Of a DNA stretch of 64,000 bases, positions 1 through 7,742 are shown piece after piece. The number at the start of each line of letters is the position of its first letter. Position 1 is the first letter of the stretch. Both the position numbers and the translations under genes were made by a program. Source of the stretch: Mycobacterium sp. 852013-50091_SCH5140682 (GTDB taxonomy: Bacteria > Actinomycetota > Actinomycetes > Mycobacteriales > Mycobacteriaceae); NCBI RefSeq assembly GCF_001665685.1, contig NZ_LZTB01000097.1, forward strand, positions 32,251 through 96,250, in the 5' to 3' direction. The notes beneath the pieces are model-generated. The model saw only the letters and a program-made list of their open reading frames with translations, searched no databases and had not been told where the DNA came from.

Positions 1-272
1 AAGCGCAACCCGTAGGCCGGAGTCTGGCCGTAGTTGCGCACGACCAGTTCGACCAGATGCCAGTCGGATCCGCTGGGTTCCATGAACATCGAGACGTTCG
101 GCTGGGTCAGCTCGGCGCGCTTGTCTCTGGCCTTGAGGTACTGCCGCCACCCGTAGATCAGGGCGGCGACGACGACGGCGATGGCGACCCACGCCGCCAC
201 CGCCGTCCACGCGCCAGGATTGAACTCAGCCAACTCGCGCCCCCGATCGGTGATTGAACCCGTGATGCGCAT
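1..272 (-). CDS. Hypothetical single-pass membrane protein (partial, 3' end off window)
   Basis: The reverse strand reads from an ATG at 272 through 90 codons and leaves the window without a stop. After a short polar N-terminus (MRITGSITDRGRELAEF) there is one hydrophobic segment at about residues 23-39 (AVAAWVAIAVVVAALIYG), then a basic stretch (WRQYLKARDKRAEL) and a soluble part containing VELVVRNYGQTPAYG. This suggests a cytoplasmic-tail or periplasmic beta-rich domain anchored by one helix. I do not recognise the family. It points leftward and does not overlap the next gene, whose 3' end lies at 340. Confidence 0.6.
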   Translation of the reverse strand, partial: MRITGSITDRGRELAEFNPGAWTAVAAWVAIAVVVAALIYGWRQYLKARDKRAELTQPNVSMFMEPSGSDWHLVELVVRNYGQTPAYGLR

Positions 273-339
273 AAAAGTCCCCACCACAGGCTTATATCAC
301 GTACCGGTGGGTGCCGGGCCGATCGTGGTCAGCAAAGTT

Positions 340-1332
340 TCAGGAAGCGGCAGCCGTGAGGGCGACGGCCGTCGCGGGCTCGGCCTGGGCGGGCACGGGC
401 AGCAGGCGCTCGCCGCGCGCCAGCCAATCGGCATCGGCCCACTCGATGCGGGCCGGCAGGCGCCGCCAGTACTGCGGGTGCGCGCGTAGATACAGCTCGA
501 CACTGGCGTGCACGGCGGCATCCAGCGGCGGCCGGACCATGCCGAAGGTCGCGGCGGTACCCGCCAGCGCATCGAGGTCGGTGGGCGTGGACAGGCGCAC
601 GGGGACCCGCAGGCCGGCGTCGACGGCTCCTTCGAGCATCCAATCCATGGCGATGTCGGCCAGCGCCCAGCACGCGCCGGTGCCGCCCGCGATGTCGCAG
701 TGCCCGCCGCGGAACCAGACCTCGTCGATGGCGTCGCCGTCCCGCGCGGCCGGGCGCAGCGCGTCGATGGCCAGCGCGTGCCGTCCGCTTTCGACATTGG
801 TCAGCGGGGCGGTCCGACGGCCGGCGCCGGGGATGCGCACGACATCCCAGAGGCCCAAAAACCGTACGGGGACCGTGCTTTCGGCATGTCCGATCAACTC
901 GGCAGCCAACCCTTTGACATGTTCCCAGTCCTGCGCGGTGCGTGCCGTGCGGGGCAGCGCGTAGGTGGCCAGCGCATAGCTGACCAGATCGTCCGAGCCC
1001 TCCGGCAACAACCCGACCGAGCCGAGCAGTGCTGCCAGTTCACGGGCCCGGTGGCCGCCGTCGGCGCCGCCGAACAGGTAGATGGCATCGCCGGGTTCCC
1101 AGCAGTCGCCGAGAAAGCGGTAGGCCTCCAGCAGTGCGCTGCGCGCTTCGGTCACTGCGGCGGCGCGACGGCGCCGGGAGAATCTCATGCGACACGACGT
1201 AGCGCCCGAGTGGTACCAGCCGAGCTGCTCGTCGTCGATGTCCAGCAACCGGAACAACGCCTCAGTGTTGGTCGCGTCTCGTGGACCGGGACGCTCATCT
1301 GTGTGGTCGAAGCACAGCACTATATTTTTCAC
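340..1332 (-). CDS. DUF2235 (Tle1-like alpha/beta hydrolase fold) protein lacking the catalytic serine
   Basis: The 330-residue protein follows the DUF2235 plan. It has an N-terminal strand LCFDHT (usual form: CDGT), the stretch GDAIYLFGGADGGHRAR at residues 81-97, FLGLWDVV (usual form: GVWDTV), and VWFRGGHCDIAGG (usual form: WFPGVHSDIGGG). Family members carry GFSRG at the nucleophile elbow. Here the aligned sequence is GGADG, so the serine is replaced by Ala90. The conserved His and Asp of the later motif remain. The start is a GTG at 1332. I infer a catalytically dead or repurposed phospholipase-like protein. No T6SS genes lie nearby, and mycobacteria are not known to have that system. Confidence 0.8.
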   Translation of the reverse strand: MKNIVLCFDHTDERPGPRDATNTEALFRLLDIDDEQLGWYHSGATSCRMRFSRRRRAAAVTEARSALLEAYRFLGDCWEPGDAIYLFGGADGGHRARELAALLGSVGLLPEGSDDLVSYALATYALPRTARTAQDWEHVKGLAAELIGHAESTVPVRFLGLWDVVRIPGAGRRTAPLTNVESGRHALAIDALRPAARDGDAIDEVWFRGGHCDIAGGTGACWALADIAMDWMLEGAVDAGLRVPVRLSTPTDLDALAGTAATFGMVRPPLDAAVHASVELYLRAHPQYWRRLPARIEWADADWLARGERLLPVPAQAEPATAVALTAAAS

Positions 1333-1561
1333 AACGACCCCCGACGGAACAAACGAGGAAGACTGCTCAATCAGTTTGCCGGGGTATCGAAACGGTGTCC
1401 TGAGTATTGCGCTACTCTATTTGCTCATTCACGCGGGTTTTTGCGTATGCAACCGTATTGCCGACGAAGTCGGTCGCGACACTGCGACATGCAGGAAAGT
1501 TCCGTTACGCCAGGTCGGGAAGCCGGTCAGATCCGTGCTCGGCAAGCCGTACGGGCAGCTG

Positions 1562-2275
1562 TCAGCCACCCATCAGCGAGCGCCACTGCTGCAGGTCTGA
1601 TGCGCGGTACACGTAGTTGCTGCGCTTGACCTCGGCCAGCGAAGCGCTGGGCTCGGCCGAGTACCAATGGCCGGGAAACACCATCGGATCGCCCGGCAGC
1701 TGGGCCAGCGATTGCAGGCTGCGGAACATGTCGTCGACGTTGCCGCCAGGAAAGTCGGTGCGGCCACAGCCCTCGAGGAACAGCGTGTCGCCGGCGACCA
1801 GTCGTCCGTCGAGCAGGAAGCACTGACTGCCGGGGGTATGGCCGGGCGTGTGCAGCAATTCGATGTCGACGGCGCCGACGCTGACCTTGTCGCCGTGCTG
1901 GTGGCGGGTCAGGCTGCTCAGTGGGATGCCGGTGACGCGCGAAACCCAGTCAGCCTCATGGGTATTGACGTGTACGGGGACCTCGGTGCGGTCCAGTAAC
2001 TCGGCCAGGCCCTTGAGCTCGAAACCCATCATCGACCCGCCGACGTGGTCGGGGTGGTGGTGGGTGACCAGCACGCCCGCCAAGCGCATGCCGTCGGCTT
2101 CCAGCGCATCGACCAGATCACCCGCGGCGTAGGCCGGATCGACCACCAGTGCCTCGCCGGTCTCGCGATCGCCGATCAGGTAGGCGAAGTTGCGCATCTG
2201 CTGGGCGATCATGTCGTCGGCGGCGAAGTCGCGACCCGACAAGAGCTGCTTGAAGTACAGGCGATCCTGAGACAT
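1562..2275 (-). CDS. Glyoxalase II-like metallo-beta-lactamase hydrolase
   Basis: MBL-fold hydrolase of 237 residues beginning MSQDRLYFKQLLSGRDF, orthologous in context and sequence to M. tuberculosis Rv0634c (annotated as possible glyoxalase II). The metal-binding motif THHHPDH is at residues 71-77, HTPGHTPGS supplies a further ligand, and GCGRTDFPGG follows. Family members hydrolyse thioesters such as lactoyl-thiol conjugates or act on related sulfur compounds; the mycobacterial substrate may be mycothiol-linked, which is inference. An in-frame GTG lies 12 codons upstream, but the chosen ATG matches the family N-terminus. It diverges from the NsrR gene across a region with two strong dyads. 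Confidence 0.85.
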   Translation of the reverse strand: MSQDRLYFKQLLSGRDFAADDMIAQQMRNFAYLIGDRETGEALVVDPAYAAGDLVDALEADGMRLAGVLVTHHHPDHVGGSMMGFELKGLAELLDRTEVPVHVNTHEADWVSRVTGIPLSSLTRHQHGDKVSVGAVDIELLHTPGHTPGSQCFLLDGRLVAGDTLFLEGCGRTDFPGGNVDDMFRSLQSLAQLPGDPMVFPGHWYSAEPSASLAEVKRSNYVYRASDLQQWRSLMGG

Positions 2276-2317
2276 CTGCCCATCATTGCAGGTCAAAAAA
2301 CCGCACTTCACGCGGTG

Positions 2318-2338
2318 TTTAAGCGCACAGCGCTAAAA
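2318..2338. promoter_or_regulatory. Inverted repeat between glyoxalase II-like and nsrR genes
   Basis: TTTAAGCGC-ACA-GCGCTAAAA: 9-base arms matching at 8 of 9 positions around a 3-base centre, the inner AGCGC/GCGCT perfect. It lies 37 bases upstream of the nsrR start and 43 bases upstream of the divergent hydrolase start. It could be an operator for either promoter. The regulator is unknown. Confidence 0.5.
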
Positions 2339-2340
2339 GT

Positions 2341-2355
2341 CGCATCAAGAATGCG
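2341..2355 (+). promoter_or_regulatory. Candidate NsrR operator in the nsrR-hmp promoter
   Basis: Perfect inverted repeat CGCAT-CAAGA-ATGCG. The GCAT half-site core resembles NsrR boxes (enterobacterial half-site AAGATGCATTT). A likely -10 hexamer TTTAAT lies at 2359-2364, just downstream, so a bound repressor would block RNA polymerase. The predicted transcript start is about 5 bases before the nsrR ATG. The assignment to NsrR is inference from position and similarity. Confidence 0.5.
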
Positions 2356-2375
2356 GAATTTAATAGCGTGAAGCC

Positions 2376-2834
2376 ATGCAACTGACCCGGTTCACCGATC
2401 TGGGCCTCCGCACGCTGATGCTGCTGGCCTCGGCAGAGTCGTCCGGCCGCCGGGTCACCACGCGCACCATCGCGGCGAGCGCCAACGCGTCCGAGCATCA
2501 CGTCGCCAAGGCCGTATCGCGGCTGGCGGAGCTCGGCATGGTGCACGCCCGGCGCGGCCGCGTCGGGGGACTGGTGCTGACCGAGGCCGGCCGTACCGCA
2601 TCGATCGGCGCGCTGGTGCGCGAACTCGAAGGCGACCGCGAGGTCATCGAATGCGGCGGCGAGCACCCGTGTCCGTTGATCGCGGCATGCCGGCTGCGCC
2701 GCGCGTTGGCCGAGGCCAAAGCGGCGTTCTACGCCGAACTCGACCGCCACACGGTCACCGATCTGTCAGGAGGCATCGGCTTCTCGGCCGGCCTTCCGAT
2801 TGTTTTACAACTCACCGGAGAAAGGACCCAATGA
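2376..2834 (+). CDS. nsrR: NsrR-type Rrf2 iron-sulfur nitric oxide sensor
   Basis: Rrf2-family repressor of 152 residues. An N-terminal winged helix includes TIAASANASEHHVAKAVSRL, and three cysteines sit at positions 93, 99 and 105 (C-x5-C-x5-C). Asp8 is also present. To my knowledge this set matches the [4Fe-4S] ligands described for Streptomyces NsrR (Asp8, Cys93, Cys99, Cys105). NO destroys the cluster and relieves repression. The TGA stop overlaps the hmp ATG, indicating one transcript and translational coupling. Autoregulation through the dyad at 2341 is likely. Confidence 0.92.
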   Translation: MQLTRFTDLGLRTLMLLASAESSGRRVTTRTIAASANASEHHVAKAVSRLAELGMVHARRGRVGGLVLTEAGRTASIGALVRELEGDREVIECGGEHPCPLIAACRLRRALAEAKAAFYAELDRHTVTDLSGGIGFSAGLPIVLQLTGERTQ

Positions 2835-4069
2835 TGACCGTCACCACGCCCGAGCCCTCAGCCGTGAGGGTCGAGCTCGAGCCGCACCACGCCGAGATCG
2901 TCACGGCGACGCTGCCGCTGATCGGTGCCAACATCGACGAGATCACCAAGGAGTTCTACCGCCGGCTGTTCGGCAACCATCCGGCGCTGTTGCGCAACCT
3001 GTTCAACCGCGGCAACCAGGCGCAAGGATCGCAGCAGCGCGCGCTCGCCGCGTCGATCGCGACCTTCGCCACGCACCTGGTCGACCCGGCGCTGCCGCAT
3101 CCGGCCGAACTGCTGTCGCGGATCGGGCACAAGCACGCCTCGTTGGGTGTGACCGCCGATCTTTACCCGGTGGTCCACGAAAACCTGTTCGCGGCGATCG
3201 TCGATGTGCTTGGCGCCGAGACGGTGACGGCGGAGGTGGCCGAGGCCTGGGACCGGGTCTACTGGATCATGGCCGACACGCTCATCGAGCTGGAGAACGG
3301 TCTCTACTCCGACGCGGGCATCGAGCCCGGTGACGTGTTCCGGCGGCTGCGGGTGGTCTCGCGCGTCGACGACCCTTCGGGTGCTGTGCTCGTCACCGTC
3401 CGTTCCGATGCACCCGTGAATTTCCTTCCGGGCCAATATGTTTCGGTGGGGGTAACGCTGCCCGACGGCGCCCGCCAGCTGCGTCAGTACAGCCTCGTCA
3501 ACGACGCCGGAACCACTGATCTGACCTTCGCGGTGAAGCCTGTCGACGTGACCTCGGCACAGCCCGCGGGCGAGGTGTCGACCTGGATTCGCGCCAACCT
3601 GTGCGTCGGGGATCTGCTCGACGTGACCGTGCCGTTCGGCGACCTGCATGCGTCCGGCACCGAGGGCAAGGCGCTGGTGCTGATCTCGGCGGGCATCGGC
3701 ATCACCCCCATGATCGGGATCCTGGAGCACCTCGCCGCCGAGCGGCCGGACACCCATGTGCGGGTGCTGCACGCCGATCGCAGCGACACCAGCCATCCGC
3801 TGCGGGAACGCCAGCACGAGCTGGTCGAGGCGCTGCCGAACGCGAGCCTCGACGTCTGGTACGAGGACGGCGCCACCGTGGGCACCCCGGGCGCACACCC
3901 GGGCCTGCTGAACCTGGCGGGTATCGAACTGCCGGTGGACGCCGAGATCTACCTGTGCGGTGGTGCCGGCTTCGTCGCGGCCGTGCGGACCCAGCTGAGC
4001 GAGCGCGGGATCGGTCTGGAGCGGGTGCACTGCGAGCTGTTCGCACCCAACGACTGGCTGCTCGACTGA
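2831..4069 (+). CDS. hmp: Flavohemoglobin, nitric oxide dioxygenase
   Basis: Two-domain flavohaemoprotein of 412 residues that oxidises NO to nitrate with O2, haem, FAD and NAD(P)H. The globin domain spans roughly residues 12-150, with B10 Tyr43 (EFYRRLF), E7 Gln63 and the proximal His102 in GHKHASLGV. The reductase half has the FAD motif RQYSLVN, the nucleotide motif GIGITPMIG and the closing ELFAPNDWLL. Two ATGs (2831, 2834) follow the ribosome site GGAGAAAGGA; the first overlaps the nsrR stop. Placement behind nsrR makes NO-inducible detoxification the clear role. Length is close to the family norm (about 400). Confidence 0.95.
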   Translation: MMTVTTPEPSAVRVELEPHHAEIVTATLPLIGANIDEITKEFYRRLFGNHPALLRNLFNRGNQAQGSQQRALAASIATFATHLVDPALPHPAELLSRIGHKHASLGVTADLYPVVHENLFAAIVDVLGAETVTAEVAEAWDRVYWIMADTLIELENGLYSDAGIEPGDVFRRLRVVSRVDDPSGAVLVTVRSDAPVNFLPGQYVSVGVTLPDGARQLRQYSLVNDAGTTDLTFAVKPVDVTSAQPAGEVSTWIRANLCVGDLLDVTVPFGDLHASGTEGKALVLISAGIGITPMIGILEHLAAERPDTHVRVLHADRSDTSHPLRERQHELVEALPNASLDVWYEDGATVGTPGAHPGLLNLAGIELPVDAEIYLCGGAGFVAAVRTQLSERGIGLERVHCELFAPNDWLLD

Positions 4070-4090
4070 CGCCCAACGCCGAAAATGCCT

Positions 4091-4132
4091 CCCGGCAGCC
4101 GTGTTGACCAGCGGTTTGGTGCGGCTGCCGGG
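4091..4132 (+). terminator. Hairpin after hmp
   Basis: Eleven-base perfect arms CCCGGCAGCCG / CGGCTGCCGGG with a 20-base loop, 21 bases after the hmp stop. There is no U-tract, which is usual for mycobacterial terminators. It also separates hmp from the tRNA promoter. Confidence 0.45.
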
Positions 4133-4145
4133 GAAGCTGTACCCT
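4116..4145 (+). promoter_or_regulatory. Possible promoter for the tRNA-Thr/tRNA-Met/rpmG/hadABC unit
   Basis: TTGGTG and TACCCT hexamers with an 18-base spacer, 43 bases before tRNA-Thr. A second hairpin (4152-4176, GGCCCaCGGCT paired with AGCCGcGGGCC) lies between it and the tRNA. The -35 match is weak. Confidence 0.3.
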
Positions 4146-4187
4146 CTTTAAGGCCCACGGCTTACAGCCGCGGGCCGAAGTAGGTAG

Positions 4188-4260
4188 GCCCCCTTAGCTC
4201 AGTCGGCAGAGCGTTTCCATGGTAAGGAAAAGGTCAACGGTTCGATTCCGTTAGGGGGCT
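4188..4260 (+). tRNA. thrT: tRNA-Thr (anticodon GGT)
   Basis: A 73-base cloverleaf with acceptor GCCCCCT / AGGGGGC, D arm GCTCAGTCGGCAGAGC, anticodon stem TTTCC/GGAAA around loop ATGGTAA (anticodon GGT, reading ACC), and T loop TTCGATT. CCA is not encoded. As in M. tuberculosis it is followed by tRNA-Met and rpmG. Confidence 0.95.
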
Positions 4261-4293
4261 CGGTGGTCGCGGAGCGATGCCCGTGCCTATCGG

Positions 4294-4367
4294 GGCGGTG
4301 TAGCTCAGCTGGTTAGAGCGCACGACTCATAATCGTGAGGTCGGGGGATCGAGCCCCCCCACCGCTA
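4294..4367 (+). tRNA. metT: tRNA-Met (anticodon CAT), elongator type
   Basis: A 74-base cloverleaf with acceptor GGCGGTG / CACCGCT (first pair G-U) and discriminator A. The anticodon loop CTCATAA gives CAT. It lacks the C1-A72 mismatch of initiator tRNA, so it is the elongator. It ends 34 bases before rpmG. Confidence 0.93.
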
Positions 4368-4401
4368 CAGGGACAAATAGACGTGAAAGAGGGCAGCTGA
4401 C

Positions 4402-4569
4402 GTGGCGTCGAGTACGGACGTTCGGCCGAAGATCACTTTGGCCTGCGAGGTGTGCAAGCACCGTAACTACATCACCAAGAAGAACCGCCGCAACGACCCC
4501 GATCGGCTGGAAATCAAGAAGTTCTGCCCGAACTGCGGGCACCACCAGCCGCACAAAGAGTCGCGGTAG
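4402..4569 (+). CDS. rpmG: Ribosomal protein bL33, zinc-binding (C+) form
   Basis: 55-residue large-subunit protein starting at GTG (MASSTDVRPKITLACEVCKH) and ending HHQPHKESR. Two CxxC pairs (CEVC and CPNC) make it the zinc-ribbon C+ paralogue rather than the cysteine-free form induced by zinc starvation. AAAGAGGG upstream is the ribosome site. It sits between tRNA-Met and hadA, as rpmG2 does in M. tuberculosis, and is too short for most ORF callers. Confidence 0.95.
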   Translation: MASSTDVRPKITLACEVCKHRNYITKKNRRNDPDRLEIKKFCPNCGHHQPHKESR

Positions 4570-4579
4570 CCCAACGCTC

Positions 4580-5056
4580 GTGGCTCTATCGTCGAAGCTC
4601 GTCGGGAAGCATTTCCGCTATCCCGAGCACTACGAGGTCGGTCGCGAGAAAATTCGGGAGCACGCGCTCGCCGTCAAGAACGACGGTGCGTACTTTCACG
4701 ACGAGAAGGCCGCAGCCGAACTCGGTCACACCAAGCTGCCTGCGGCGCTGACCTTCATCTGCATTTTCGGTTACCAGGCCCAGTTGGCGTTCTTGACCGA
4801 CGCCAACATCGGTGTCGAGGACTCCCAGATCGTCCAGGTCGACCAGGCGCTGAAGTTCATCAAACCGATTTTCGCGGGCGACAAGCTCTACGCGGACGTC
4901 TACGTGGACTCGGTCCGGCAAGCGCACGGCACCGATCTCATCGTGTTCAAGACCATCATCACCGACGACGCCGGTGATGTGGTGCAGGAGACCTTTACGG
5001 CCCTTGCGGGCCGCACGGGCGAAGATGGAGAGGGCTTTTCTGATGGCGCTGCGTGA
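4580..5056 (+). CDS. hadA: (3R)-hydroxyacyl-ACP dehydratase subunit HadA
   Basis: 158-residue hot-dog-fold subunit of the FAS-II dehydratase that removes water from beta-hydroxyacyl-AcpM during mycolic acid elongation. The sequence (LVGKHFRYPEHYEVGREKIREHA, then LTFICIFGYQAQLAF) is the standard HadA sequence. It is the substrate-holding partner; the catalytic Asp/His pair is in HadB. The start is GTG, 10 bases after rpmG. Its last 14 bases overlap hadB in another frame, so coupling and 1:1 synthesis are expected. Confidence 0.96.
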   Translation: MALSSKLVGKHFRYPEHYEVGREKIREHALAVKNDGAYFHDEKAAAELGHTKLPAALTFICIFGYQAQLAFLTDANIGVEDSQIVQVDQALKFIKPIFAGDKLYADVYVDSVRQAHGTDLIVFKTIITDDAGDVVQETFTALAGRTGEDGEGFSDGAA

Positions 5057-5471
5057 GTTCAGTTCGGTCAAGGTCGGGGACACGCTTCCTGAGAAGATCA
5101 TCCCGCTGACCCGTGGTGATCTGGTCAACTACGCGGGCGTCTCCGGCGACCTCAACCCGATCCACTGGGACGACGAGATCGCCAAGCAGGTCGGCCTCGA
5201 CACCGCGATCGCGCACGGCATGCTCACCATGGGCCTCGGCGGTGGCTACGTCACCTCCTGGGTCGGCGATCCCGCCGCGGTGAAGGAGTACAACGTCCGG
5301 TTCACCGCGGTGGTACCGGTCCCCAACGACGGTGTCGGCGCGGAGATCGTCTTCAACGGCCGGATCAAGTCCGTCGACCCCGAGGACAAGCTGGTCACCA
5401 TCGCCATCTCGGCCACCACCGGCGGGAAGAAGATCTTCGGGCGCGCTGTCGCCACCGCACAACTGGCTTAG
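5043..5471 (+). CDS. hadB: (3R)-hydroxyacyl-ACP dehydratase catalytic subunit HadB
   Basis: 142-residue hydratase-2-type hot-dog protein. The catalytic pair Asp36 and His41 lies in SGDLNPIHWDD, exactly where M. tuberculosis HadB has it. It pairs with HadA (early cycles, shorter chains) or HadC (later, longer chains). The ATG at 5043 lies inside the hadA 3' end. The gene is essential in mycobacteria and is the target route of thiacetazone and isoxyl. Confidence 0.97.
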   Translation: MALREFSSVKVGDTLPEKIIPLTRGDLVNYAGVSGDLNPIHWDDEIAKQVGLDTAIAHGMLTMGLGGGYVTSWVGDPAAVKEYNVRFTAVVPVPNDGVGAEIVFNGRIKSVDPEDKLVTIAISATTGGKKIFGRAVATAQLA

Positions 5472-5484
5472 AGAGGGTGGGAGC

Positions 5485-5994
5485 ATGGCTCTCAAAACCG
5501 ATATCCGCGGCATGGTCTGGAAATATCCGGATCCGTTTCTGATCGGCCGTGAGCAGATCCGCCAGTACGCCAGGGCCGTCAAGGCCTTCGACCCGGCGAG
5601 TCACGACGAGGCGGCCGCGGCCGAACTGGGCCACGATGCCTTGGTCGCACCGCTGACCTTCGCCTCGACTCTGGCGCTTCTGGTTCAGCAGCACTTCTTC
5701 AAGCACGTCGACGTCGGCATGCAGACCATGCAGATCGTCCAGGTGGACCAGAAGTTCGTCTACCGCAGGCCGCTCAAGGCCGGCGATCAGCTGCACGCCG
5801 TCATGGAGATCACGTCGGTCGAGGAACGGTTCGGCGCGGACATCGTCGTCACCCACAACGTCTGCACCGATGACGACGGCGAGATCGTGTTGGAGGCCAT
5901 CACCACGATGATGGGTCACGAAGGCGATCACTCCATCCAGGTCAAGTGGGATCCGGAATCCGGCCAGGTCATCCGCAAGGCAGCTGGGGAATAG
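5485..5994 (+). CDS. hadC: (3R)-hydroxyacyl-ACP dehydratase subunit HadC
   Basis: 169-residue paralogue of HadA (MALKTDIRGMVWKYPDPFLIGREQIRQYARAV). It forms HadBC, which acts on long meromycolate intermediates. GAGAGGGTGGGAG before the ATG is the ribosome site, and the gap from hadB is 13 bases. A C-terminal stretch HEGDHSIQVKWDPESGQVIRKAAGE follows the hot-dog core. It closes the hadABC operon before tRNA-Trp. Confidence 0.96.
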   Translation: MALKTDIRGMVWKYPDPFLIGREQIRQYARAVKAFDPASHDEAAAAELGHDALVAPLTFASTLALLVQQHFFKHVDVGMQTMQIVQVDQKFVYRRPLKAGDQLHAVMEITSVEERFGADIVVTHNVCTDDDGEIVLEAITTMMGHEGDHSIQVKWDPESGQVIRKAAGE

Positions 5995-6169
5995 TCGGGT
6001 GACCGACGCGATTAGTCGTTGATACCCACGCCGGGGTACACTCGGCTCTCGGGGTTTTTCCCATTTCAGCGCGCTGTCCGTCGGCTTGATCGAGCGAACG
6101 GGGAGCGCGCGAATTGTGTGAGCCCTGGACGAAAGACGTGATGACGAGGTAAAACCTTGCCATCGCTGA

Positions 6170-6242
<73 letters not shown>

Positions 6243-6325
6243 CTCAACTGAATATTCGACAAGGTGTGGACACTGGAAGGTGACCCCAACACATCAGTCC
6301 GCTAGCGAAAGAAACGGAGTATGCG

Positions 6326-6781
6326 GTGAGCGACGAGCGCGAAGGTGCCGGCTCCGCAGACGACACTGGGACCGACGCCCATGGCTCCTCCGGCGACAAC
6401 CACGGTCAGACCGCGGTTGTGACCAGGCCGCTGCGCCCGACCGGTAAGCGGTCCCGCCGTGGAGTGCCCAGCGAGGCTGAGGGCGACGAGACCGACAGCG
6501 GTGAAGACACCGCCGAGTCGAAGGATGCCGCCAAGAACGGCGCCGGTAAGACTAAAAAGACCAAGAAGGCTGCCGGCGGTCCGTCGAGCAATCCGATCAT
6601 GTTCGTCATCAACTACCTCAAGCAGGTTGTTGCCGAACTTCGGAAGGTGATCTGGCCCAACCGCAAGCAGATGGTCAGCTACACCTCGGTGGTGCTGGTC
6701 TTCCTGATGTTCATGGTCGCGCTTATTTCAGGTGTGGACCTGGGCCTGGCACGGCTGGTGTCGTTGGTTTTCGGCACCTGA
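6326..6781 (+). CDS. secE: Preprotein translocase subunit SecE
   Basis: 151-residue SecE, the single-helix gamma subunit clamping SecY in the SecYEG channel. The first 85 or so residues are a hydrophilic, disordered actinobacterial extension ending in a lysine-rich patch. The conserved core follows: FVINYLKQVVAELRKVIWPNRKQMVSYTSVVLVFLMFMVALISGVDLGLARLVSLVF, with the amphipathic helix before one membrane span. The GTG at 6326 sits 6 bases after GAAACGGAG; an ATG at 6321 is out of frame. It is followed by nusG, as in most bacteria. Confidence 0.95.
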   Translation: MSDEREGAGSADDTGTDAHGSSGDNHGQTAVVTRPLRPTGKRSRRGVPSEAEGDETDSGEDTAESKDAAKNGAGKTKKTKKAAGGPSSNPIMFVINYLKQVVAELRKVIWPNRKQMVSYTSVVLVFLMFMVALISGVDLGLARLVSLVFGT

Positions 6782-6809
6782 CCCGAGATTTGATGAGAGG
6801 ACTGACAAC

Positions 6810-7676
6810 GTGACCACGTTCGACGGCGATGAGCAGACACTCGCCGACGAGACCGTCAGTGTCGAAGACGGTGGAGATGCCGTTGTGGCGGAGACCGTCG
6901 ACGAAACAGTCGAAGAGACCACCGGTGGTGAGGACACCGCCGACAGCGACGCCGACGAGGCGTCCGCCGAGGAGGCCCCCGCTGAGGAGGCCGCGGCCGA
7001 CGAGGACGCTCCGGTCGCTGAGGAAGCCCCTGCGGCCGACGAGGACGAAGACCCGGCCGTCGCGCTCAAGAAGGACCTGCGTCTGCGGCCCGGCGACTGG
7101 TACGTGATCCACTCGTACGCCGGTTACGAGAACAAGGTGAAGGCCAACCTCGAGACCCGCGTGCAGAACCTCGACGTCGGCGACTACATCTTCCAGGTGG
7201 AAGTGCCCACCGAAGAGGTCACCGAGATCAAGAACGGCCAGCGCAAGCAGGTCAACCGCAAGGTGCTGCCGGGCTACATCCTGGTGCGCATGGAGCTCAA
7301 CGACGAGTCGTGGGGCGCCGTGCGCAACACCCCCGGCGTGACGGGCTTTGTCGGTGCGACCTCGCGGCCGTCCCCGCTGGCCCTCGACGACGTCGTGAAG
7401 TTCCTGCTGCCGCAGGGCGCCGCCAAGAAGGCCGCTGCGGGCAAGGCACCCGCCGCTGCCGCCGCCGCGTCGACCGAGGCCACGCTGGAACGTCCGGAGA
7501 TCCTGGTCGATTTCGAGGTCGGCGAGTCCGTCACCGTCATGGACGGTCCGTTCGCGACGCTGCCTGCCTCCATCAGCGAGGTCAACGCCGAACAGCAGAA
7601 GCTCAAGGTGCTGGTGTCCATCTTCGGCCGCGAAACACCTGTCGAACTGACCTTCACCCAGGTCGCCAAGATTTAG
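6810..7676 (+). CDS. nusG: Transcription termination/antitermination factor NusG
   Basis: 288-residue NusG. Residues 1-85 are an Asp/Glu/Ala-rich extension. The NGN domain (DWYVIHSYAGYENKVKANL onward) carries the RNA polymerase contacts. A poly-Ala/Lys linker (KKAAAGKAPAAAAAAS) then separates it from the C-terminal KOW domain (FEVGESVTVMDGPFATLPASISEVN). The acidic head and long linker make it larger than the roughly 180-residue E. coli protein but are usual in actinobacteria. The GTG start at 6810 follows GAGAGGA by 8 bases. An in-frame reading from 6732 would overlap secE and is not used. Confidence 0.95.
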   Translation: MTTFDGDEQTLADETVSVEDGGDAVVAETVDETVEETTGGEDTADSDADEASAEEAPAEEAAADEDAPVAEEAPAADEDEDPAVALKKDLRLRPGDWYVIHSYAGYENKVKANLETRVQNLDVGDYIFQVEVPTEEVTEIKNGQRKQVNRKVLPGYILVRMELNDESWGAVRNTPGVTGFVGATSRPSPLALDDVVKFLLPQGAAKKAAAGKAPAAAAAASTEATLERPEILVDFEVGESVTVMDGPFATLPASISEVNAEQQKLKVLVSIFGRETPVELTFTQVAKI

Positions 7677-7742
7677 CCGGTAACGGCTAGAACAGCGGGC
7701 GCGGCACGCGCCCTCGGATAAGCGAGTAAGGAACACCACAGC

